From Bacillota bacterium (GTDB lineage: Bacteria > Bacillota > Clostridia > Acetivibrionales > DSM-1351): a stretch of 64,000 nt of DNA. The notes under the pieces were generated by a model. It was not told the DNA's origin, ran no database searches, and saw only the letters and a program-made list of their open reading frames with translations. Location: NCBI GenBank assembly GCA_023397905.1, contig JAEWSZ010000182.1:1-64000 (forward strand), written 5' to 3'. The position numbers and the translations under genes were made by a program. Shown here one piece after another: positions 46,427 through 53,904 of this stretch (its first letter is position 1; each line of letters starts with the position of its first letter).

Positions 46427-46600
46427 TTTCGGAATTCAGAATTAAGGAGACAGGATTCTGAATGAAAAGCGGAAGGGCAGGAGTACAGCGGTATAGAAGT
46501 ATAGGAAGGTAGAAGTACAGGAGAAAAGCGGAAAAGCAGAATGCAGTAGCGGGGATCCAAAATTCAGGATCCTGAATAAAAGGAATAGGTAATAGTCGAG
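46427..46600 (+). repeat. Purine-rich 3'-end repeat, copy 3 (after galU)
   Basis: It contains GGAATTCAGAATTAAGG, ACAGGATTCTGAATG, AAAGCGGAAGGGCAGGAGTAC, TAGAAGTATAGGAAGG and AAATTCAGGATCCTGAATAAA in the gene-sense direction. The words and their order match the copies after HelD and the DUF815 gene, and the unit is partly duplicated within itself. Confidence 0.78.
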
Positions 46601-46661
46601 ACACAGGTAAGTAATTATATTCAAAACATAGGTAAAAGATTTCATTCTAAATAGAATTAAT

Positions 46662-46727
46662 AAAAAGCCCAGGGAGTACGGTTTACGCTATGGCGTTTGC
46701 ATAACCAAACCGTATCTCTGGGCTTTC
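46662..46727. terminator. Bidirectional terminator between galU and the phosphodiester glycosidase gene
   Basis: A long imperfect stem (AAAGCCCAGGGAGTACGG with CCGTATCTCTGGGCTTT) flanked by T-rich tails on both strands. It sits between two convergent genes. Confidence 0.87.
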
Positions 46728-46768
46728 TTGTTTTGTTTCACATGGTCTGTCTAATAATATAGTAATTA

Positions 46769-49624
46769 TTAATTAAAAGACTTGAACTGATATGTAACGG
46801 TGTTGCCCTTTGCCTTTACAGTGACAAATTTGGCTGCGCCTTTGTTTGAATCGCTGAAACCGTATGTATCAAATCCCGCTGTTGATATGTACTTGACTCC
46901 GCGTTCCATATAACTGGTGTTTGAGGATCCTTTGTAGAATACCCATACATTTTTGGCAGGATTGAGCTTCTGGTAATCTTCAAGCATATTTTTGAATACG
47001 GTTGCTTCCTGCGAATCTTTAAAACTGCCGGGAGAGCCTGCCAGGAATATAAACAGGTTATTTCCCTTAAAAGAATTCACCTGATCCTTGAACCAGAACC
47101 ACTCGCTGCTGTTTGTCAGTCTCAGGCCGCCTTTTGCGGTGTTGAGCTGAATAAGCCTGTTGCCGTTCTTGTCAATGGATTTATAGCTTGCTGTTGTGGA
47201 CAGCAGAGGAACCTTGAGTTTGGAGGACAGGTTGTCGCTGGAGCCCACAACCACTGACGCCTCTAAAAAGCTATTTATCCGTGAGGCCAGGGAATTTAAC
47301 ATGGTGGTCTGGGTCTTGTTCTTATCTGCGCTATATGCCGTGTCCTGGCCGAATACTGAGAAGCTCAGGGAGTCGGAGCCCGAAACTGTACGTTCAATAT
47401 TGCTGCTGTCTTTCGGAACTGAATTTACAGCCGATTTGTTGGCGGCAACATCGGGATAACCCGAGTATGTCATTGTAAGATTGTCGAAATACAGAGTTCC
47501 GGAGGTCTTTTGCTTGGTTGACTGATTTATATAAAGCTTTGTCACTTTAGAAGGAGACTTCACATCCGAAAGCGATACCTCCAGGTACTTCCAACCTGTC
47601 CAATCCACCTTTGACGCCAGGGTCTTGTAATGTAAGCCACCTTTCGCGTCATAGACCATAGCGACTACACTGACAGGCTTTTTATCGGAACTGTACACCC
47701 ACAGGCCGAGGTTTGTGGCGCCGCTGTCCAGGGCGCTTCCCCCGTTGGGAAGGTTTATGTACGCCGTTCTGCTGTTATTCACGTCCTTTGTAAAATCATA
47801 GGTCAGTTTGCCCGAGTAGGGTGAGGACTTATATACGTTTGTGGCTTTCTCATACTTTCCGGTTACGGATTTTGAAGATAACTCAACTGCCATGGAGCTT
47901 GTATTGAAATCTTCTATAACCTTTTTCAGCCCCGGCTGGCTGATGGAAACGGGACAGTAAACAGAGGCCCCGCCAAAGCTGGCTGATACATAGCCGGTGC
48001 CTGATTTACCGGCGGTAAATACATTTGAGTTGACTGTTCCGGCATTTCCGAGGACACCCCATTTTACAACCGAAGGGTGTATGCTGGCGCTGAAGCCGTC
48101 TTTATCCCAGCCTGTTATGGCTAAGGTCGTGGAGGCTCCCGCTTTTGTGTTGAGTCTGTCATAATTCAACTCCAGCTTCACAGGAGCGCTGAGCACGGTA
48201 ATGGGGCAGGTCCCTACCACCTTGTCGCCTATCTTGGCTGTGACAATAGCCTCGCCTGCCGTAGTTGGATACAGGGTGTTGTCCTTAAAGGTCCCTTCTA
48301 CTCCGGATACGGACCATTCTATGTCATTCAAATTGATATTGACCGGATTGAGATATCTGTCAAGACCTCTGGCTGTGAAGGCACGCGGGGAATTGACAAA
48401 GTCATAATCCTCATATGCTGTGACCAGAAGTGAATCTACAGGTCCTTTTGGCCCTATGGCGAAAACCCCGAGAGATGCTGAAACACCTCTTTCAAAGCCG
48501 TCTGAAGGGACGTTAACAGTAGCGAGCCCGGTAGTTCCTGCCGTTCTGGCAATCATGGTGGTTGAACCGCCGCCGTCAAAGTTTACGGCATTGGCGCTGC
48601 CTATTTCCTTCATATAATCAGCCAGTTCTGCCTGGGTCATTCCAATGCTGACACTGGAGTTTTTCCTGCCGTCCACTGTGACTATTATAAGAGTTTTGCC
48701 GTCAGCTGATGTTCCTACGGCTGTTCTTGGCTGCCTGGAATCTCCGGCGGCGGAATGGGTGAATTTAGTGACCACTTGGCCGTCCTTGACAAGCAGGGTT
48801 CCGCCGGTGAGGGCCATCTGCATTTTGCTGGTATCCACATTCAGAGTAAAATCAAAGGATACCGGATCGCCAACCTTAAAATGTGAGGTCAGATATTGTA
48901 TGTCGCCGTTTGTAGCCATGACTACAAAACCGTTCTGCGGGATGGCCACTCCGGGTTTGTTCTGGCTGAATTCCTTTACCACGCCGTCCTCAACTATCAT
49001 TTCCAGCCAGTCGGGATAGGTTTTGGAGACGCCAGGGGTCTTGCTGCCCCATTTGGAATCAACAACATACATTCCATAGTTGTAATAATTATTGTAGTTG
49101 TTGTAAGCTGCGATCTTCTTCAGCTCCCCTGTGGGAGTGACCAATTGAACAGCGGTGTTCCAGTATTCGTACAACACATTGTTCAGTTCATCTATTGACA
49201 GGGTCGCAGTGTGGTTTGTGTTATTGCCGGTAGAGGCCATTGCAAATTCTCCGTTTGCCATGACAGGTCCATAAGCGGCCTGGGTGGACGGTTCGAAAAA
49301 GCAGGCGTTGATTGCCGCAACAGCGCCGCTGTCTTTAGCAAGATTTCTGACTGTGGTGATCTTGGAAACCGAATTCTTATTTATAAGGCTGTCAACCTTA
49401 ACATTCTCATTTGACAAATCGACTCTGAGCACATTGGTTTGTATCCAGCCGCTTGTAGTGAAGCGGTTGTACTTTTCCAAAACTACTCCCGATGTGATGT
49501 TCTGCTTTTCCACCGTCTGGTTTATGACCTGCGGAGAGGCGGCAAAAACACCGGTGTTTAGCGAAATAATTGATATAGCCAGCACTAAAGCCAGTGCAAG
49601 ACTTTTTCTTATGTATTTATTCAT
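46769..49624 (-). CDS. Secreted phosphodiester glycosidase family protein (NAGPA-like)
   Basis: A 951-residue exported protein with a signal peptide at about residues 1-28. The phosphodiester glycosidase domain (about 75-390) has AINACFFEP, RQPRTAVG and NFDGGGSTTM (near 350), as in the NAGPA family that removes sugars from phosphodiesters. Two bacterial Ig-like regions (about 395-560), a beta-sandwich, CBM-like module (about 570-720) and a C-terminal alpha/beta region of unknown type follow. GGGGGTAG precedes ATG 49624. A strong promoter lies 250 bases upstream. In Bacillus, NAGPA-type YngK/other proteins act on cell-envelope glycans; the substrate here is unknown. Confidence 0.85.
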   Translation of the reverse strand: MNKYIRKSLALALVLAISIISLNTGVFAASPQVINQTVEKQNITSGVVLEKYNRFTTSGWIQTNVLRVDLSNENVKVDSLINKNSVSKITTVRNLAKDSGAVAAINACFFEPSTQAAYGPVMANGEFAMASTGNNTNHTATLSIDELNNVLYEYWNTAVQLVTPTGELKKIAAYNNYNNYYNYGMYVVDSKWGSKTPGVSKTYPDWLEMIVEDGVVKEFSQNKPGVAIPQNGFVVMATNGDIQYLTSHFKVGDPVSFDFTLNVDTSKMQMALTGGTLLVKDGQVVTKFTHSAAGDSRQPRTAVGTSADGKTLIIVTVDGRKNSSVSIGMTQAELADYMKEIGSANAVNFDGGGSTTMIARTAGTTGLATVNVPSDGFERGVSASLGVFAIGPKGPVDSLLVTAYEDYDFVNSPRAFTARGLDRYLNPVNINLNDIEWSVSGVEGTFKDNTLYPTTAGEAIVTAKIGDKVVGTCPITVLSAPVKLELNYDRLNTKAGASTTLAITGWDKDGFSASIHPSVVKWGVLGNAGTVNSNVFTAGKSGTGYVSASFGGASVYCPVSISQPGLKKVIEDFNTSSMAVELSSKSVTGKYEKATNVYKSSPYSGKLTYDFTKDVNNSRTAYINLPNGGSALDSGATNLGLWVYSSDKKPVSVVAMVYDAKGGLHYKTLASKVDWTGWKYLEVSLSDVKSPSKVTKLYINQSTKQKTSGTLYFDNLTMTYSGYPDVAANKSAVNSVPKDSSNIERTVSGSDSLSFSVFGQDTAYSADKNKTQTTMLNSLASRINSFLEASVVVGSSDNLSSKLKVPLLSTTASYKSIDKNGNRLIQLNTAKGGLRLTNSSEWFWFKDQVNSFKGNNLFIFLAGSPGSFKDSQEATVFKNMLEDYQKLNPAKNVWVFYKGSSNTSYMERGVKYISTAGFDTYGFSDSNKGAAKFVTVKAKGNTVTYQFKSFN

Positions 49625-49868
49625 TTCTACCCCCAACAAATTAATATAAATCTTTTATGCAACGGCGCAAGGCCGTACCATCTATGTGATACCTGCGTGA
49701 CATGGACTTTGGACTATTGACAAAAGAGAACTGACCTGATTTTCCGGACTACCGGCACGATTGACCGGTATGCAAAAGTGGTCTGCTAAATAGATATAAG
49801 TCTTTATTGTCCAGACATGAAATGTGACCTATAAGCACCACTCCTTTGATGTAAATTTACCAACTTAT
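49625..49868 (-). promoter_or_regulatory. Long structured 5' leader of the phosphodiester glycosidase gene
   Basis: About 245 bases of transcribed leader. On the - strand it contains AGTGGT pairing with ACCACT across some 60 bases, an ACCGG/CCGGT hairpin, and an ACGGC/GCCGT hairpin about 50 bases before the start codon. No T-run follows, so control would act on translation or stability. I could not match it to a known riboswitch. Confidence 0.45.
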
Positions 49869-49874
49869 GACTTA

Positions 49875-49903
49875 ATTATAGAAAAACTAGTATGACGTAT
49901 CAA
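49875..49903 (-). promoter_or_regulatory. Sigma-A-type promoter of the phosphodiester glycosidase gene
   Basis: On the - strand, TTGATA (49903-49898) and TATAAT (49880-49875) are separated by exactly 17 bases. Confidence 0.85.
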
Positions 49904-50092
49904 GTAAAATTACATTTCAATTGTATTACATATGGAAAATCCGCCTGGCGGTATAATAAATAAGCGATATTATGAGAATAATAAAGAAACACAATGATAA
50001 ACTCAAATATATGCGCAATACTGATATTGATTATATATTTCGGCTATAGTAAAATAACTTTTGCACTTGCGATTGTTATATCACTGTTTTAA

Positions 50093-50123
50093 CGGGGTGC
50101 AGCGCAACTGGCAGCGGGTGGTT
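50093..50123 (+). pseudogene. 5' half-tRNA remnant, tRNA-Pro-like
   Basis: The sequence CGGGGTGCAGCGCAACTGGC and the next few bases align with the first 24 bases of the intact tRNA-Pro at 50144 at 19 of 24 positions. The match covers the acceptor 5' strand and D-arm and stops at the anticodon arm, so no tRNA can form. Confidence 0.65.
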
Positions 50124-50143
50124 GCAGTAAATTGAATAAATAT

Positions 50144-50219
50144 CGAGGTGTAGCGCAGATGGTAGCGCGCTTGGTTTGGGACCAAGATGCCGCAGGTTCG
50201 AATCCTGTCACCTCGACCA
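50144..50219 (+). tRNA. tRNA-Pro (anticodon TGG)
   Basis: Complete cloverleaf: acceptor CGAGGTG with CACCTCG, D-arm GCGCAGATGGTAGCGC, anticodon arm CTTGG-TTTGGGA-CCAAG with anticodon TGG, T-arm CAGGTTCGAATCCTG, and an encoded CCA at 50217-50219. A terminator follows. Confidence 0.97.
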
Positions 50220-50229
50220 CGATTTGTCT

Positions 50230-50257
50230 AAAAAGCCTGATTTTGTCAGGCTTTTCA
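50230..50257 (+). terminator. Terminator of tRNA-Pro
   Basis: AAAAGCCTGA pairs with TCAGGCTTTT across a six-base loop, about ten bases after the tRNA 3' end. Confidence 0.85.
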
Positions 50258-50324
50258 GCGTTTTAAGAATAAAAAAGCGTAAGTTTTTTTGTGGCAATCC
50301 GATAATTGTTATGGTATGCTATTG

Positions 50325-50770
50325 GCGTCATGACCGATAATTTACGCTGTAATCTCTTGCTGTTATAGTAGGATATCTCTTTTATAAGAATGCACCAGAA
50401 GCCTTCCATAGGTCCATTATCTAACAATGAGCTCAGGACATGCTCTACTTCATTCCCGCATTCTTAAGTCTTTGATAAAACTGTTTGCTCATGTATTAGA
50501 ATCCTCTGTCACTATGAAACAGCGGGTGCACATCTGGATCCTGCCTGATTGCTTCATCAAAGATATCCATGACTAATGGATTATCATTATGATCTCTGAT
50601 CTTAAATGCCACGATTCTCCTATCATAGAGGTCAAGGATAGCGTTGAGATAGACTTTGTGGACTTCTATTCCTATGTAATACTTGAATTCTGTTACATCC
50701 GTAAGCCATTTCTCGTTTGGAGCAGCCGCATGCTGTCGAGGATTTTTTGCTACGGCCTTAGCCAGTTGAG
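50325..50770 (-). pseudogene. Degenerate IS3-family transposase (OrfB, DDE integrase core)
   Basis: Read on the - strand, it gives a transposase core with EKWLTDVTEFKYY (first catalytic Asp), LFHSDRGF (second Asp) and, after a frameshift, DNGPMEGFW leading to the Glu region. Several stop codons interrupt it after HSDRGF, and the N-terminal part and OrfA are missing. It is an IS150-like remnant and cannot be active. It lies between the tRNA and the AT-rich cassette. Confidence 0.85.
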
Positions 50771-51026
50771 TGAGCGAAGAGCGGGAAACAATAATTTACC
50801 TGCTATAAGGCAGATATCTCGGAAATTCATTTATGTGTGTAAATTTAGACATTAAGAAATGACAATTTATGTTGTAAAATTTTATATTTTTTAAAATATT
50901 TGAAGGGAATTTGCTTATATAGGTAGAATATTACGCATGTTACATGTTCGATAAATATGATATAAACATCAGTTATATCACTAAAATTACACATTATTAT
51001 GTAGCTGTATTTTGTGGAGGGGTTAT

Positions 51027-51497
51027 ATGCCAAAACCTATTTTAAAAACAAATCAAGACAATAACTTACAGTTGAACTTAGGTATTCATTCTACAACAAA
51101 AGCAAAATTAGATCCAATAATGCAAGAAAGGAGATTAAGACAAAAACGTTCCAGTGATTACATAGAGGCAATTAAAAAATTGGATATTGCAGGTCATAAT
51201 TTGGATAGATCCCAATTTGATAATTTTATAAAAGCTATTGAGAAAGAGTTTCCAGATGTTCCATTTGAAGAGCAGCTTATCGGTATAGTTGCTAAATGTT
51301 ATCTTGGGATGCCATATGATGTGCATACATTAGATATTACAGGAGAAATTGTTACACATTTTAAATTATCAGAAAGTATGCCTCCCTTGTTGGAAAGAGC
51401 GCGAGGACTTGCTCTTCATGGCGGATATGAATTCGTTGAGGTTTATGTAGATTCATTGAGAGCTATAAAAGTAGATGGAACTGTATCGGTATCAAAA
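51027..51497 (+). CDS. Cassette protein 1: small alpha/beta protein of unknown function
   Basis: A 156-residue soluble protein, first gene of an AT-rich five-gene cassette. GGAGGGG precedes ATG 51027. The N-terminal 50 residues are basic and probably helical or disordered (MQERRLRQKRSSDYIEAIKK). The C-terminal half (LERARGLALHGGYEFVEVYVDS) has the pattern of a compact alpha/beta domain and ends in VDGTVSVSK. I do not recognise the family. Because it is encoded with a membrane protein and a AAA+ ATPase, a regulatory or adaptor role is plausible (inference). The end is given to the last sense codon; a TAA follows at 51498. Confidence 0.8.
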
Positions 51498-51517
51498 TAA
51501 GATTTGGAGGAAAATTT

Positions 51518-53245
51518 ATGGCAGATTATTCAATTAATAGTGCAAATTTGAGCGCAATAGAAAGTAATCTAGGTGTATTAGCAAGAAATATCAATGTTAT
51601 CGCACAAAATATTGATATTGTTTCCGCGCAAGTGCAGTCTGTGGATTCTAAAGTTGATTTTGTAACAAACGAAGTAAATGTCTTAGCAGAAGAGTTTAGA
51701 GCTTTTGTAAATGAATCAAAAAGGATAGCTGCATTAGCAGATGCGAAACAGACGGTTGTAATACTAGAACAAGAGCTTGCCAAAGAATTCGGACATTATG
51801 ATACCATTCGAAAACAGACGGTTGGAATTTTACAGGCAACCGATGTAAGTGTAGTAAGAAAAGAAACAATTTCTACAGCTACAGAAGAGTTAATGTTATC
51901 AACTCCCAGATATTGGCTAGCCCCTGCACTTATTGCTTTGTCTGCATGGATAAGCGATAATAGAGAATTAGCTGAAAGAGCACTAAAGGAAGCAATGCGA
52001 AGAGATGACGAAAAAACGTCACTCCTATTTTGTCTCATTGGTAGAAGAGCAGGTAGGCTCGATGGGTCATTGTTATGGTTAGAAAGATATTTTGGCATGC
52101 AGGATCCGGCTAAAATGGAAGATAGAGTAATTGTAGTTTTAGATGCTTTTGCAAGCGGACTTTTTGGTTCAGATGCTAAAGGTATATGTTCCGCTAAGAT
52201 TAGGGGGTGGCTTGATGAATTATCTGCTCGTGCAGGCTTCGTTGAAACACAAAAACAACAATGGAGTACAGCTATATGCGGGAAAAAGGTCTTTATAGAT
52301 GACACATCTTTCCCATATTTGAAGGATAATAGCCCTACGTGGCCAGAACTAAAAGAAGTTCTTTCATGGGCAGAGACTCATGAAAATATATATCAGTATT
52401 TTAATGCTATTTTTAATACACCAATTAATAATTCTGTTTCAGTGGAATCAAAAATTGATGAGATTTTAGATAATTTAGTAACAAATTATGATAATGAGGA
52501 ATTACCTTTACGAAAAGAACTCAGAAGGAATCACTTAATAATTGAAGAAAATGGTATGCTTGACAGAGCATTGAGTAGATTTGACGCTGAGGAGAATTCG
52601 TATCAACAGTATGGAGATTTTTCTCAACATTTAACTGATGTAGCATTAAATCCGGAAAAAACAGGAGCTCTAATTGCAACTCAAAAGTTAGCAATTTCTT
52701 TATCAAAAGATTGGATTTCAGATGCATACGAAGACTTGACTGCTAAAAGCAGAGCAAGTCTTCCTGTTGAAATTAATATAAAAGTTTCAAATTGGATGGG
52801 GAAAACACGAGATGGGAGTAATGAAGCTGAATTACAAGAATCACTAAATTCTTATATAGATAATTTGAAAGAGGATGCTTTGGCTAAAGTGAAATGGTTT
52901 TCTATAAAAGTGGTTATAGCAATTATTATCGGCCTTATTGTTGGCGTTATTGGACTTGCTACCATAGTAGTACCGATATTAGCTGTTGCAGGCATAGCTT
53001 TGTTTATCTTCATGGAGTGTAAAAAGGCCAAAAAGACTAAGGAATTAACAATCAACCAGATGGAAGAATTCAGAAACAGTGCACAGGTTGCGCTTAAAGC
53101 TACTTTGGCAGAAATTGTTGATTTTAGACGATTATATTCTGTGAAAGATGCAGATTATACAAAAGTAATAGATTTTTTAAATCAACTATCTCCAGAGCAA
53201 TATATATCAATTGTTGATTCTCAGAAGGCACGCCAAGTACTTTAA
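51518..53245 (+). CDS. Cassette protein 2: coiled-coil protein with C-terminal transmembrane hairpin
   Basis: A 575-residue protein. Residues about 5-70 form a regular heptad coiled coil rich in Asn, Val and Ile (LGVLARNINVIAQNIDIV). A helical middle region (about 90-450) follows, containing a possible TPR-like run (LAERALKEAMRRDDEKTSLLFCLIGRRAG). A strongly hydrophobic hairpin lies at about 460-500 (VVIAIIIGLIVGVIGLATIV), and a cytoplasmic helical tail closes the protein. TTTGGAGG precedes ATG 51518. No known domain is obvious. Layout is that of a membrane-anchored effector or scaffold held by an oligomerising coiled coil, with the AAA+ protein as the likely energy source (inference). Confidence 0.82.
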   Translation: MADYSINSANLSAIESNLGVLARNINVIAQNIDIVSAQVQSVDSKVDFVTNEVNVLAEEFRAFVNESKRIAALADAKQTVVILEQELAKEFGHYDTIRKQTVGILQATDVSVVRKETISTATEELMLSTPRYWLAPALIALSAWISDNRELAERALKEAMRRDDEKTSLLFCLIGRRAGRLDGSLLWLERYFGMQDPAKMEDRVIVVLDAFASGLFGSDAKGICSAKIRGWLDELSARAGFVETQKQQWSTAICGKKVFIDDTSFPYLKDNSPTWPELKEVLSWAETHENIYQYFNAIFNTPINNSVSVESKIDEILDNLVTNYDNEELPLRKELRRNHLIIEENGMLDRALSRFDAEENSYQQYGDFSQHLTDVALNPEKTGALIATQKLAISLSKDWISDAYEDLTAKSRASLPVEINIKVSNWMGKTRDGSNEAELQESLNSYIDNLKEDALAKVKWFSIKVVIAIIIGLIVGVIGLATIVVPILAVAGIALFIFMECKKAKKTKELTINQMEEFRNSAQVALKATLAEIVDFRRLYSVKDADYTKVIDFLNQLSPEQYISIVDSQKARQVL

Positions 53246-53260
53246 TGGAGGGGTAAAGTT

Positions 53261-53449
53261 ATGGATAACATGGATAAAGGAAATTTGGTTAATAAGGTAG
53301 AAGAGGAATATACAAATAATAATATGCAGAACGGTTTATCTAATGATAGAAAGGATAGTCAAAATGTTGATGAGTTTGCTTCAACTCTTCCTCAATGGAA
53401 TTTAGAACCTCCTACTTCGGTAATAAAGAGGGTGAAGAGAGTTATATGA
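53261..53449 (+). CDS. Cassette protein 3: 62-residue mostly disordered protein
   Basis: A small acidic and Asn-rich protein with a conserved-looking C-terminus (LPQWNLEPPTSVIKRVKRV). GGAGGGG precedes ATG 53261. Its TGA stop overlaps the ATG of the next gene (ATGA at 53446-53449), so the two are translationally coupled. The W-x-L-x-PP-x(3)-IKR-type tail resembles a short linear binding motif more than a domain. It may bridge two partners in the cassette. Confidence 0.65.
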   Translation: MDNMDKGNLVNKVEEEYTNNNMQNGLSNDRKDSQNVDEFASTLPQWNLEPPTSVIKRVKRVI

Positions 53450-53901
53450 AAAATCCGACTACATACTCAGAATGGATGAATTGTTTTGATATAGCTAAAG
53501 AGGGAACAAGAGACGCGGAAGTCCTTGAATGTGTGCAAAAGGGAGTACTGGTTTTATCAGCGGGAGTTGCAGGTCGTTTTGCAACACAATTGAGTGATGT
53601 TGTCAAATTTAGAATAAAGAAAGCATCCGATAAATTTTCCAGAGCGATGCAAATCTGTGGCGGTGACTTAAACTTATTATCAACGGCATTATTGTCATTA
53701 AGGAAAGAATTTAAATTTTTAATCAAATTTGTACAACTACCGGTTTTACCTCAGAACGATATAGATATCCTTATAAAAGCAATTAAAGAGCAAGCTGATC
53801 AAATGCAAAAGTCGTTGGAAGAGACTGGTTCAAAGAATGATAGAACTGGAACATTGGGAAGCATTATTAAACGAAATAGGGTTAATAGTTTGGAGGACTG
53901 A
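53446..53901 (+). CDS. Cassette protein 4: helical protein of unknown function
   Basis: A 151-residue all-helical protein with amphipathic helices over about residues 25-130 (LSDVVKFRIKKASDKFSRAM; KEFKFLIKFVQL). Translation starts at ATG 53446, overlapping the previous stop. A longer reading frame to 53395 overlaps that gene further and has no ribosome-binding site. It ends three bases before the AAA+ gene. I do not recognise the family. It could be a subunit or adaptor of the AAA+ ATPase. Confidence 0.78.
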   Translation: MKNPTTYSEWMNCFDIAKEGTRDAEVLECVQKGVLVLSAGVAGRFATQLSDVVKFRIKKASDKFSRAMQICGGDLNLLSTALLSLRKEFKFLIKFVQLPVLPQNDIDILIKAIKEQADQMQKSLEETGSKNDRTGTLGSIIKRNRVNSLED

Positions 53902-53904
53902 TAA

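Noticed and set aside
49625..49868. c-di-GMP (GEMM) or other known riboswitch
   Set aside because: I compared it with the conserved core blocks of GEMM-I and found no match in order. It stays as an unassigned structured leader.
50589..50855. Open frame of 88 codons on the + strand
   Set aside because: Antisense to the decayed IS3 transposase, whose DDE motifs are readable on the other strand.
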